In this document: piece by piece, positions 1 through 10,203 of the stretch
How the letters are laid out: every line of letters starts with the position of its first letter
Numbering within the stretch: the first letter of the stretch is position 1
From: Poecilobothrus nobilitatus
Lineage: Eukaryota > Arthropoda > Insecta > Diptera > Dolichopodidae
Assembly: GCA_947095535.1 (NCBI GenBank)
Contig: OX352772.1
Coordinates: 170,276,613 to 170,340,612, forward strand
Length of the DNA: 64,000 nucleotides
Reading direction: 5' to 3'
Program-made: the position numbers and the translations under genes
Notes under the pieces: generated by a model
Database searches by the model: none
The model's input: only the letters and a program-made list of their open reading frames with translations
Told to the model about the DNA's origin: nothing

Positions 1-45
1 ATATGGCATGATTTTTTCTCATCCCCAAGTGCAGGATTACCTACT
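1..45 (+). repeat. Polinton right TIR tip (element P0, mostly outside window)
   Basis: The first 45 bases match the outermost right TIR of P1 (26697-26744): a GATATGGG-like stretch, a T-run, CATCCC, AAGTGCAGG and the terminal TTACCTACT. Polinton TIRs begin 5'-AG on the inward strand, which fits an element ending at base 45. The body would lie upstream of the window, so its target duplication cannot be tested here. Confidence 0.7.
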
Positions 46-186
46 TATGCAAGTGACAATTCTAAATATTTTGTATTGAATTTTGGAAATGTGCACTTTT
101 AAAAACCGTTGGTTTACATTCTACCTTGTTAATTTAATTTTTAAATGACTAATAATTTCGCAATTTTAATCCTGGTTCAATAAGTT

Positions 187-547
187 TTAATTTTCTATTT
201 CCTTTATGTTTTCCATTTGAGTTGGTGGATTATTCTGCCTTAAAAGTGCAGAGTTTTGAAAATATATTTCATTAATAATTTCATTTTCATTAATATTAAA
301 GTCATAAATTTCTGGCGAATATTTTTTTGATTTTTTGCAATGCATTGCGTTTACATTTAAATGCAAAGATGGAATAGCCGTTCTCTTTAGTGTCACAGCG
401 CCATGATCTTCCGGAAGAAATTGGAGATGACAAACATAATACCTTAGCAAAAACAGACAATAGATGTAAAATAAATTTGGTTTTAACCTCAATTAACTTA
501 TTATAATACCTACTTTTCCTTAGATAAAAACGTTGGGCTTTCTTCAT
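187..547 (-). pseudogene. possible THAP-type zinc-finger remnant
   Basis: Two overlapping minus-strand reading frames cover this stretch. One (187-492) contains VCHLQFLPEDHG followed by LKRTAIPSLHL, which resembles the end of a THAP zinc finger (C-x2-H followed later by an AVPTIF-like box). The expected histidine appears to be Q and the first cysteine pair is not visible. It could come from a P-element-like transposase or a host THAP gene, or be chance similarity. No promoter or intron is recognisable. This is a weak call. Confidence 0.25.
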
Positions 548-647
548 TATTTGGCAAAAAATAAAAACTTTTGTCTATGTTTTTATTTAAATTCGGAACA
601 CAATTCTTCACCATACAAGTCAAGTATGTTTTATTGGGTTTTTTATA

Positions 648-1916
648 TAGGGTGTTCAAAATTGAGGTATCATTTTGATTTTGCCGCCATTTTTTTCTAC
701 CTGGAATTTTTATACGAGGTTTTTTTAGGTATATTCTAAATACATTCCGGTTAGTTAATATGGAATGTTACACGAAGGAACAACGTGTTTTTGTTATTAC
801 AACATTTTTTGAAAATGGTAAAAGTTTTCAAGATGTAATTAGGATATTTCGAACAAAATTTGGTAGAGAAAATGCTTCAACAAAACGTGCCATCAAGCTG
901 ATGGTTGATAAATTTCTAGAAACTGGATCTGTTCTTAATAACAGAGGCAACATTTATCAACGTAGTGGCCGTTCAACCGAGAATGTAGCAGCTGTGAGCA
1001 GAAGTGTTGAAGAAGATCTAAAAATTCCATTCGTCATCTTTCGCAGCAATTAAACATCAAACCATCCACATTATTCAACATTTTGCATCGTGATCTCCAT
1101 TTAAAGGCTTATAAGATCCAGCTGACGCAAGAATTAAAACTAACTGACCATGCATTACGTCGGCAATTCGTTTCTAGGGCAATCGAAAACCAAGAAGAAA
1201 ATGAGAATTTTTTTAACAAAATAATCGTCACTGACGAAGCTCATTTCCAGCTCAATGGCTACGTCAATAAACAGAATTGCCGCATTTGGGGTGAAGAGAA
1301 CCCAAGGGTTATCTTAGAGCAACCAGTACATCCACAAAAAGTTACGGTTTGGTGTGGTTTGTGGTCAGGAGGAATCGGCGGACCATATTTTTTTGAAAAC
1401 GCAAATGGAAATGCGATTACGGTCAATGGAAATCGCTACAGGGAGATGATCCGAAGTTTTTTGTGGCGGGAAATTGATGATTTGGACGTAGAGAATATGT
1501 GATTTCAACAGGACGGTGCCACTTGCCACACAGCAATAGAAACAATGGATCTTTTGAAGGAAAAGTTCGAAGATCGCATTATTTCTCGTAGAGGAGGAGT
1601 GATGTGGCCACCAAGATCGTGCGATTTGACACCGTTGGATTTTTTTTGTGGGGTTTTGTGAAATCGAAAGTGTACAGCAATAATCCCACAACTATTCAAG
1701 AGCTTGAAAACAACATTATCGAGCAGATTTCAACCATTGAGAACAGTTTATTGAACAACGTGATTCAGAATTTTGGTAAAAGATTGGAAGCCTGCCGAAG
1801 TAGTAGAGGGGGCCACTTGGCCGACATAATTTTTCATTATTAACCGAAACCTATTTGTAATAAATTAAAATAAAAATTATTTAATATTTCAAAAAAAAAG
1901 TCTTTTGAACACCCTG
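648..1916 (+). mobile_element. mariner-like element with DD41D transposase
   Basis: A 1,269-bp element is bounded by short TIRs: TAGGGTGTTCAAAA at 648-661 and its complement CAGGGTGTTCAAAA at 1903-1916, 13 of 14 matching. It is flanked on both sides by TA (646-647 and 1917-1918), the target duplication of Tc1/mariner elements. One transposase gene fills it. The DD41D spacing of the catalytic triad places it near the rosa-like branch of mariners. It is inactive because the gene is broken. Confidence 0.88.
760..1843 (+). pseudogene. mariner-type transposase, DD41D, broken
   Basis: The start at 760 opens a helix-turn-helix N-terminus of the type often labelled DUF4817 (MECYTKEQRVFV, then a KRAIKLMVDKF helix), which would bind the TIRs. 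The frame is lost at about 1023 and regained before 1083. The first catalytic Asp is in TDEAHFQLNG, and an in-frame TGA at 1500-1502 comes just before the second (FQQDGATCH). The third is in DLTPLD, 41 residues after the second. A one-base shift in a T-run near 1636 then moves the end (FFLWGFVKSKVY) to another frame. Two frameshifts and one stop make it a pseudogene, though the order of parts is complete. Confidence 0.88.
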
Positions 1917-1918
1917 TA

Positions 1919-2192
1919 CAATGCTATAATAAAATTATAATTCAAATTTTCACAAATATTAAATCTAATCAGACTTTTCACAAATATTATAATTATAATT
2001 TTTACAAATAAAAATTTGTAGTTCACTCGGAATTTTCAGTTAAAACACATTTAGAGCAAAATTGTAATTGATATTCCATTATAAATGAATTTACAAATAT
2101 ATATTTCAAAATATTTTCATACATTTGAATCATATTAGATTGGTATATAAATATACATACTTTATTAACTATCGCTATTTATATATTATATA
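1919..2192. other. A+T-rich spacer
   Basis: Spacer between the mariner-like element and the left LTR. It is rich in AT and simple TATA-type runs. No gene or recognisable signal is seen. Confidence 0.6.
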
Positions 2193-2604
2193 TGTAGAAA
2201 TTCAAAACAAACACGGTTTGATATATTTTTTAATATTTCAGCTTATTTAATAAAATTGATAAAATTGTATATACATAGTATAGTTACAAAATTATAATCA
2301 ATAGTTATAATCGGTTTTTATAAAATTTTAAAAGTTAAAACTAATGATTGAATATATCGATAATTATTATAAATTTATTAAATCTGTACCGAGCTTGATG
2401 ACTGCTGTATTCAGAAGAAAGAAAAAATGGAAGTTCCAATTTAAGAAAGTTCAACTCTTCGTTAAGTATTCGTCAAGCATTCACGATGTTCGAAAATGTA
2501 CGGTATAACTGTTTGGGTGTTCTGATTCTAATATAATACCACTTTTATACCAGCTATATTATATATTATATAATATATACCAGTTATATTATACCCATTC
2601 CCCA
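2193..2604 (-). repeat. 3' LTR of gypsy-type element
   Basis: Pairs with 7785-8177. Compared with the right copy it has diverged in the TATTATATATTATATAAT part near 2555-2590, where the right copy instead reads GGCTAAAAGCGACGACCGC. An A-run adjoins it on the internal side (2605-2614 on the opposite strand) in the polypurine-tract position. Confidence 0.9.
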
Positions 2605-2639
2605 TTTTTTTTTTAGCATTGAAGGTTTTCCTATTTTCT

Positions 2640-5600
2640 TCCTGAATCCTAGATATGTAGAGGATGCTTTTTAGCTCTAAATTATCTGTCTTTCGCATTT
2701 CTAACCCGGTTAGGATCTTAAACGATGAAATGCTATTTCTTCTGGGAGCTGTAGCATTAATAACCTGTTGTACCCTCTCTACGTGCTTGTACCGGTTTAA
2801 CGGGCTTCTATAAGATAGTTTGGACAGTAAAGGAATGATTATTTTATGTATACGTTCGACCTGCCCGTTTCCGCGAAGTACACCTGTCGCGATTTACAGA
2901 TGTAGTATATTATTTTTCTCGCAATTCTTTGAATAAATTAGACGTAAAAGCAATACCCCGATCTGAGATTACCCGTTTCGGATTTCCGAATAAGTGCGAC
3001 TGTTTCTGTAGTATTTCAACTACTGCTTCCGAAACCGTGTTCTTCGTAGGATATAGTCAAACGAACTTTGAGAATGCATCAACTATCACTAGGACGTAGT
3101 TGTAGGATTTCTTGGTTAATTCCATTGGCCGCACGTGATCTAGATGGTAAGTTTCCAAAGAATATTCATCTTTTGGAATGGGTGTTAAAAATCCTTCCCG
3201 TTTCCCCGTCCTAGCATCTGTTTATACACTCGATACAGTTCCTGGTAATCTTAGTGACCTTCGAATTTAACTGCGGAATAAAAAACATTTTTTCGACATA
3301 CTCTTGAGTCTTTTTGCTTGAGAGATGTCCCTGACGATGGGCCAACTTAATGATTTCATCTTCCTTTGCGGATGGTACGACGATCAACTCATTTACGGGG
3401 TCCTTATAGAGGATATACATTTTTAGGATGAAATCTGCATACTCTTCTTTAGTTAATATCATCCGTATCGCTTTGATCTAATTATCCTGAATTTGGGCTT
3501 CCCTTAACCGATGAATTAGTGACTCTTCGATTAACATGCATGACACCCGACTTAACTCGTCCACGTGTTTCATCTTCGTCCCAGACCTGCACTCAATGAT
3601 GAAATCGAACTCTTGTAAGAACATCGCCCAGCGTGCTACCCTTAACGGGACATCTCTTTTCTTTAAGGTCATCGCGAAGGCATTGCAGTCAGTCACAATT
3701 TTAAACTCAGTTCCGATCAGATACACCCTCCACTTGTTTAGGGCTTCCACGACTGCCAACGCTTCTAGATCGTACGACGAGTATTTTTCTTCGGCCGGTT
3801 TTAATTTTCGGTTCATGAATTGGCCCGGATGAAACTGTTGCTCCTCTGGAGATCTGCTGACCTGCGGATCCATGGAGGCATCAGAATGGACCTCTTACTG
3901 TCCTTTCGGATTATACAATTTTAGAACTGGGACCTTGATTAAGGCTGATTTCAACTGCTGGAATGATATTAATTGCTCCTCGCCGGTTATAAATTTCTTT
4001 TCTTTGTGCAGCAGATCAGACAACGACTTCGCGATAATGGCATAGTCTTTAATAAAGCGACGAAAGTACAACTTTAAGCCCAGAAATCTTTGAGGACATT
4101 TAGAGTCTGTTGGAAGTAGGAAATCAGCTACGGCTTTGGTTTTCTCTGGAGATGGTTTTATTGAACCATTTCTATGATATAACCTAGAAAGTTGACTTTT
4201 GTTTGTAGTAACTGACATTTTCCCCATTTTATTCTTAATCCATGTACTGCTGCAGTATCTAATGTTAGTCTTAAGTAGATTTATTGAGTAAAAAATTGTT
4301 TTTTATTTATACTTTTTGTCCACAAAATAATTTTATTAATATTTTTTTATTTTTTTATAAGTCTTAAAATAATTTATTTATTTATTATATATTTTTCGGC
4401 ATCACTGCCATCATCAGGGCGAATACAATTTAATACTCTCCACCTTAATTGTATTAAATTGTATTCGCCCTGATGATGGCAATGATGGCAATGAGAGAAA
4501 ACCGCTGGTGAGTTACTTATCCCAAAAGGGACATTAAAAAAAACCATACTCTCCATTATGCGTCACGAAGGATGTATATTTTCTGGATTAGGGCAACAAC
4601 GGAACGTGGAAGTAACCATTAGTGAATTCTAACGTAGTGAAAATTTTGGCGCTTTGTAACCTTTCGAGAACATCGTCAGTTAACACCATTGGGAAATTGT
4701 CACGGATGATTTTCTCGTTCAATTTACGATAGCCACAGCATAGCCTCTTGGTCCCGTCCTTTTTCGAACTAGTACCACTGGGGATGAATATTCGGAGTTG
4801 CTATGTTGTATTATTTTTTCATCTAACCACTTGTTGATTTACTCCTCTATAATACGCTGATCTGCATATGAAACTCTTCTTGGTCCTTGATACACCGGAA
4901 CGTCGTCTGAAAGTAAGATTTTCATTTTAATCGGAGAGTTTACATTCCTTTCAGGTTTATAGCAATTTATATATTTTGTGATGGCCTCAGCATATTCATG
5001 ATCTAGGTATTCAAGATTTGTTTTCACCTCTTTCATACAAGCTTGGTTTGAAATAAAGCAAGGATTCCGAAACTCTTCGTTTTCGTTTTCATTTTCTACG
5101 TTTCTCGATTCTTCCTTCGAAACTTTAATGAGTTTACTCGCTTCAACATCTTGTATTTCGTCTTGCCCTCTTTCTTCGTTTCTAAATTCTTCATCTTTTA
5201 TAATACTTTTTTGTTCACTTACTTCAGTCTTACTCCAGCTTCATTATTCAGCTCCAATTCAGCTTCGTTATTCCGAATAACAATATCCACGTCCCTTAAA
5301 ACGCTATTCCACATTAATTGCGGAATAACACAGATCTTCTTCCTTCACAACATGGAATCTCACATTTAACTCTAGGTTGTCGATATTTATTGGCAATTCC
5401 AGACAACCCAAAGTTGTAATTTCAACTCTCTTTAGGCCAGTTAGAATTATCCGATCCCCGTCTAAACCGAAACCGCCGATCTTGTTGTGAATATTTTAAT
5501 GTAAAAGGCACACGCCTGTATCTACTAAAGCATTGAATCTTTGCGTGTCTGAAAACACTCTTTTGTAAATAAAATTATTTCCGTTCCCAAAATGTCTCTC

Positions 5601-5640
5601 GTAGCTAGATTCGGCCATTACGTTGACATCGCCCGATTCC
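2640..5640 (-). pseudogene. pol: gypsy-type pol polyprotein, decayed
   Basis: Read right to left. An aspartic-protease-like stretch with ALVDTG lies near 5530. A linker ends in the RT lead-in at 4839-5036 (VPVYQGPRRVSY). RT motifs resume with NVPFGISNSPAVFS near 4510-4550, and the RT thumb (RFLGLKLYFRRFI) lies within 3895-4227. RNase H at 3478-3873 includes SSYDLEALAVVEAL and the IVTDC catalytic box. The integrase zinc finger at 3211-3462 has HRQGH and CIEC. The integrase core continues to about 2640 with stops. The RT active-site YxDD segment is not found: it lies where a foldback sequence has been inserted. Many stops and shifts separate the parts, so it is inactive. Confidence 0.88.
4258..4500. 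repeat. foldback insertion inside the RT domain
   Basis: Perfect 31-bp inverted repeats, 4406-4436 and 4451-4481 (core CCATCATCAGGGCGAATAC), are separated by a 14-base loop. The flank to about 4258 is AT-rich and unlike RT. The insertion falls directly after the PAVFS motif of reverse transcriptase and displaces the catalytic YxDD region. The exact ends and target duplication are not clear. Confidence 0.65.
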
Positions 5641-5654
5641 TTTTTGATTTTGAG

Positions 5655-6584
5655 TTACATTTTCTGCACGTTCCTGCATTCAAAGGAACGATTTCCAATT
5701 TGGTTACACTTGAAGCACCTGTAAGCTTGTTTGGTGCAATCTTTCGCTAGGTGAGATTCGCTTCCACGTTTGAAACATTTTTTCAGAGTCCTGACTTTAT
5801 TCTCCCTATCATAAGTTCGATTTCGGAAACTGTTTTGTGAAGCAGAATAGTTAAAAGTCCCCCTGTTTGATGACATTCGTGGTCCTTTCACCTTTTCATA
5901 CACTTTGGTATTATCTTTTAGCTCTTGAATCGTCCTGGACTGAAACAAAACTTGGAGTCAGGAATCCCCTCAAATATGCGATCAAACTACTTTCGTCTAT
6001 ATTCGCCGAGCTTGCAATCTCCATTAAAGTGTACAAATATTCACGGAGTGATTCACCAGGTTTCTTATGCCGGTTTCTCAGAATCCTGTGCACTTCTAAA
6101 GATGATAATTCGGTTCCGAACTCTTTGAGCAAATTTTCTTTCAGCGAGCTTCAGCCCTTAATGTTAGATTGACTACGTACAAATAGCCTGGCAGCTCCTT
6201 TCAAGAGTTGCTTGGCGCAGATGTACATTTGGGTATTATTCCACTATAAAATACTGGCATTATCCTCGAATTCTGACAGCCATTGATTGATACTGAGTGA
6301 ATCTGCCCCCGAAAAACTAGACAGGCTCTCCTCTACATCCTTTAACGTAAACCTGCTAGTCACCTGCCGTCTAACAACGCTCTCTCTCTCAACGCTGAAA
6401 CCAAGGTTTCCTCAAAACCGTCAGAAGCCGATGAATCCTCGTCGTCTATCCCCCCGATTAATTCGAAATGCTGGGCTAACCTGTTGCGCAACACTTGTTT
6501 CCGACCTTTTGTGCTTAGTCCCAATTCCCTCAATTTCTCTTTTAGACCATCCACATGTAACGGTAATATACTTGGTAAATCCAT
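5655..6584 (-). pseudogene. gag: gypsy-type Gag with SAP domain and zinc knuckles
   Basis: The N-terminal piece (6360-6584) has a SAP-like helix-extended-helix (VDGLKEKLRELGL, then KGRKQVLRNRLAQHF), as in a subgroup of insect gypsy elements. After a stop near 6360, other frames keep a capsid-like stretch (LSSFSGADSL and INQWLSEFEDN) and, at 5911-6132, LREYLYTLMEIAS. The C-terminus at 5655-5948 holds two CCHC-like knuckles, CFKRGSESHLAKDC (spacing altered) and CFKCNQIGNRSFEC, which would bind RNA. There are at least two frameshifts or stops. It lies directly upstream of pol. Confidence 0.85.
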
Positions 6585-7784
6585 AGTTCGATGTATTATA
6601 TAGGCTAGATACCAGAGCGAGTAATGACGCGGAGAAAATTGATATAAAATTGACTTGCTTTGTATTAATTATAATGCTTATGCGGTCAGTTTAATCGACT
6701 TAAGACTATAGCGCTTGCTACAAAGACAAAATATAAATCCGATATATATATAAAAACAAAAAAATTATTAAATCCAATAAAATATTCCCAAAATTTAAAC
6801 GGCTTAGCGACGATATTATGAACTTATTCACAAAATTTGAAAAGCCAAGCCCAATAAATACTCTTGAGCCTGAACAAAGCTATTTAAATTTCTTGTATAG
6901 TGTATTTGAAAATGTAATTCATGTATATAGCCGAAGAGAAAATTAATTTTACCTAAATAATCCAGTTGGTACTAGAATTAATACTTTGAAATAATAATTA
7001 CTATGATTTCAAATTTTATTTTATACGGTGAAATAAAATTTATGATAACTTCGATAAGTATAGAGAGGCAATTAATTAACAACAAATTCAACGGCATAAA
7101 CTTGGGCGAAACCGAATCGTAATAAAATCAGGAATAAAACTAATTATCACGATAGCCCTACTTGTGTACTGAATTATGTATAGTGTTGTGGTATAATCGT
7201 ATAATCACATATAATGATTTCTAACTAATTTCTTAATTTAGCATATTTTCAGGAGGATTTATTTTCTAGTAGCATAGTCATTATCATTACGTTAATTATT
7301 AGTACAGTCGATAGTATACTTGATTCGTTAACTTTCTTTAATTATTATAACCTATATCTATAGCTTTCATTCGTTCAGTCGGATAAAAAAAAGGGGAAGA
7401 AAAAAAGAAAAAAGTACTAATGCTTATTTTTAACAGAATTAACTATGAAACCTAACTTTTCACTTTCAAACGTCACAAGAAAGGAACTAATTTTATATTA
7501 ACTATATTTAGTATAATTTCAGAGATTTTTTTTTTAATTATTTACAATTTATTTAACACGATATTAGATGATATTAGAAGAGTTGAACTCCAATCAATCC
7601 ATCCAATCAATCAATCCTTAACAATCCAATGTGTGTGTATGGTTCACTATTTAATTTTTGCTGTTGTGTATGTTCTGTGCTGTTGGTGGATCCTGGTGGG
7701 TTTTGATGGTAGGTGGATCCTGCAGGTTAATGGATCTTGATAGATACTGATGGCTAATGGATCTTGATGGATTGAGCCCCCAAT
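6585..7784 (-). other. 5' leader of gypsy-type element
   Basis: Untranslated leader between the 5' LTR and gag on the minus strand. It is AT-rich, with a run of imperfect ATGGATCTTGAT-type repeats at about 7680-7770. It contains no ORF that aligns with a known protein. Confidence 0.6.
7774..7782 (-). other. primer binding site, tRNA-Pro-like
   Basis: On the minus strand, two bases after the CA end of the 5' LTR, the sequence reads TGGGGGCTC. This is the first nine bases of the tRNA-Pro-type primer site familiar from gammaretroviruses. The match stops after nine bases, which suggests mutation or a variant primer. Confidence 0.5.
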
Positions 7785-8177
7785 TGTAGAAATCCAAAAC
7801 AAACACGATTTTAATATTTCTGCTTATTTAATAAAATTGATAAAATTGTATATACATAGTATAGTTACAAAATTATAATCAATAGTAATAATCGGTTTTT
7901 ATAAAATTTTAAAAGTTAAAACTAAGATTGAATATATCGATAATTATTATAAATTTATTAAATCTGTACCGAGCTTGATGGCTGCTGTATTCAGAAGAAA
8001 GAAAAAATGGAAGTTCCAATTTAAAAAAGTTCAACTCTTCGTTAAGTATTCGTCAAACATTCACTATGTTCGAAAATGTATGGTATAACAGTTTGGATGT
8101 TCTGATTCTAATATAATACCACTTTTATACAGGCTAAAAGCGACGACCGCTTCTTGTGATCTTATACCCATTCCCCA
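7785..8177 (-). repeat. 5' LTR of gypsy-type element
   Basis: Second LTR copy, TG to CA on the plus strand. It is collinear with 2193-2604 through most of its length, including the shared segments CTGTACCGAGCTTGATG and CTTCGTTAAGTATTCGTCAA. It ends CCCATTCCCCA, as does the left copy. Confidence 0.9.
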
Positions 8178-9034
8178 CATATATATATTATATATATTAT
8201 ACACTACTAGACTAACACTACTAAGTAAAGTGGTAACTATAAATCGTCTACAAATTAGAATAGATAGAATTGGCATAAAATGAGAGTAAAAATATAAAAA
8301 TGGTATAAATTAGAATTTTGTAATCACGTGGTGAGTGAAATTACTTTTTATAATAGATTTGAATAGAAATATGAGCCACATACATATTATGAATTTCATA
8401 TGTTTACATTTTTTATATACCTACTACCTGATCACAACAAATTAATTGTTCATCTTTTATAATATGTGCTGAAAAATGAAACATACAACATCACTTCATC
8501 CAAATGCAAGTACCTACATACAGAGTACAGAAATAAAAGTCAAAATTTAAGTTCAAGGTTGTTATTGTTAATTAATTTTTATAAATACATATATGTATAT
8601 GTATAACAGTATTTATTTATTTATTTTATATTCACAGAACATAAAAATAAAAATAAAATCTAAACTTATAATAAAATATACTATTTAACTATTTAACATT
8701 AACATTTTAAGTTTTTATTTATGTAACAACATTAAGATTAATTAAAATTACAATTTACCTTTAAAACTTTAATACATTCTTTATACCCGTATGAACTATG
8801 TTCAAGGGTATAAAAAATTTGCCATTACGTTTGTGGCACCTTAAAGGAATCGAACTAGATATAGTGTCAAAATTATGGATCGGCTCAAAATCGAATTCTG
8901 AGTCGATTAAGCCATGTACGTCCGTCCGCACGATAACTTAAAAAATAAAGGAGCTAGAAGGCTGACATTTTTTTTTCGTCACTTTTGCAGAATTGTTGGT
9001 TTTGCTATTTAAATGCAACATTTTCGGCCGCCGG
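8178..9034. other. non-coding flank, older dispersed repeat
   Basis: No gene seen. From about 8787 the sequence TACCCGTATGAAC begins an older repeat that continues with CGTCCGTCCGCACG near 8920, a motif common in dipteran dispersed repeats. The inverted form GTTCATACGGGTA occurs at about 27417-27429, beyond P1. P1 therefore appears to have inserted into this repeat. A TATTTATTTATTTATTT run at 8611-8630 looks like the tail of a reversed retroposon. Confidence 0.5.
9029..9034. repeat. P1 target-site duplication, left
   Basis: CGCCGG directly before the AGTAGG start of the left TIR. The same six bases follow the right TIR at 26745-26750. Confidence 0.93.
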
Positions 9035-9845
9035 AGTAGGTAACCCTGCACTTTGGGATGGGAAAAAAATTTTACCCATATCGCATGACATGTTGACCTA
9101 CATTTTGATTTATGGGCTTAATGTAGGTCATGCTTGGTTAGTAGGTCAAGAACTTGTTTTGATCGTTTTGGTTTAGGTTTTAAGTTAAGTTGTATGTGTG
9201 GGTTGTTAACTTATAAGTTCCAAATAGTTTTATAATAGGAAGTGAAGGTTGTTGATATTGTGTAAATTGTCAGACAGGGTTAATGAACTGAACAATTGAT
9301 TTTATGTATCTTGGTTACTATAAGCCAAAAATTTGTTTTGGTTTAGGTTTTAAGTTAGGTTGTATGTGTGGGTTGTTCACTTATAAGTTCCAAATGGTTT
9401 TATAGTAGGAAGTCAAGTGTTAAACAATTTAAAGTAGGGTCGGCCCTTAATAAACAAAATTGTATAACTGAATTTTAAATACTAGGCGCACATATAAAAG
9501 TAGTAAGAGAATTTCTTATATGAAAATAAAAAACAGAAAATTTTTTTTATTTTTAAATCTACAGCGCATCTTTAAAATTGAAAAGAAAAAGTGTAATCCT
9601 GTTTGTGTTTTTGTTTTTCTTTTTTTTTTGTTAGCATAAAGAAAAAAAATTAAAGTAAGATATAAATTTTTTTTGCTTACATAAAAATGTGATCTCTTCT
9701 GGATAGAAGAATTTATAGAAGAAAAGAGAAAACGAAAGTCATTAATTAGCTGACTGCATGTCGTGTAAGATATTTTTTAAATTTTTTAATTAAGAATGTT
9801 CAGAAAATATGAATAAAAAGAAAACAAACAGCAAATCAAAAATAT
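9035..9845 (+). repeat. P1 left terminal inverted repeat
   Basis: Inverted match to 25931-26744, continuous from the tip to AAATCAAAAATAT, where similarity ends. Within it is a direct duplication of about 85 bp: TTTAGGTTTTAAGTTA through TATAATAGGAAGT at about 9165-9245, and again at about 9337-9411. An open stretch at 8985-9176 only spans the TIR boundary and is not a gene. Confidence 0.93.
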
Positions 9846-10203
9846 ATCAACTCACTAATTATCTAGTCAAAGCAAGGAATTGATATAAAAAAAATATAAT
9901 GTAAAAGTTGAATGATTCTATGATAGTATAGTTCCTGGGTTTAAAAAATTACAATATTCTAGTAATAACAAGATAATAATTAATAATTTATTAAGATTCT
10001 GAAAAATGTAATGATCATAAAAGAAATCGAAAGTATAGAACTGTATAATATGTATGTAAATAATGTCTACTTTTACATGTAGAATTTTTTTGTTTAAATC
10101 TTTATTACATTCTTAAAAATTTTAAATTAATATACAAAACAAATATTTTTGCAATACAAATAAAAGTGTTCAAATTTGAATGAATAGTATTTTGATTTAC
10201 TTA
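9846..10203. other. spacer between P1 left TIR and polB
   Basis: AT-rich, unique to the left side of P1. It would hold the 3' end and polyadenylation signals of polB. No gene seen. Confidence 0.5.

Larger units (their letters stand above)
2193..8177 (-). mobile_element. Ty3/gypsy-type LTR retrotransposon
   Basis: Two long terminal repeats (2193-2604 and 7785-8177) bracket gag and pol read on the minus strand in the order Gag, protease, reverse transcriptase, RNase H, integrase. RNase H before integrase is the gypsy order. The LTRs start TG and end CA and differ by several substitutions and a short AT insertion in the left one, so the copy is not recent. A tRNA-Pro-like primer site lies next to the right (5') LTR. 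The reverse transcriptase is interrupted by a small foldback insertion. No env gene is seen. Confidence 0.92.

Noticed and set aside
187..547. Intact host THAP gene
   Set aside because: Only part of the domain is present, the zinc-binding His appears lost and no exons could be joined. Kept only as a weak remnant.
8985..9176. 63-codon open frame with hydrophobic end
   Set aside because: It crosses the boundary between old flanking repeat and the P1 TIR, so it cannot be an ancestral gene.
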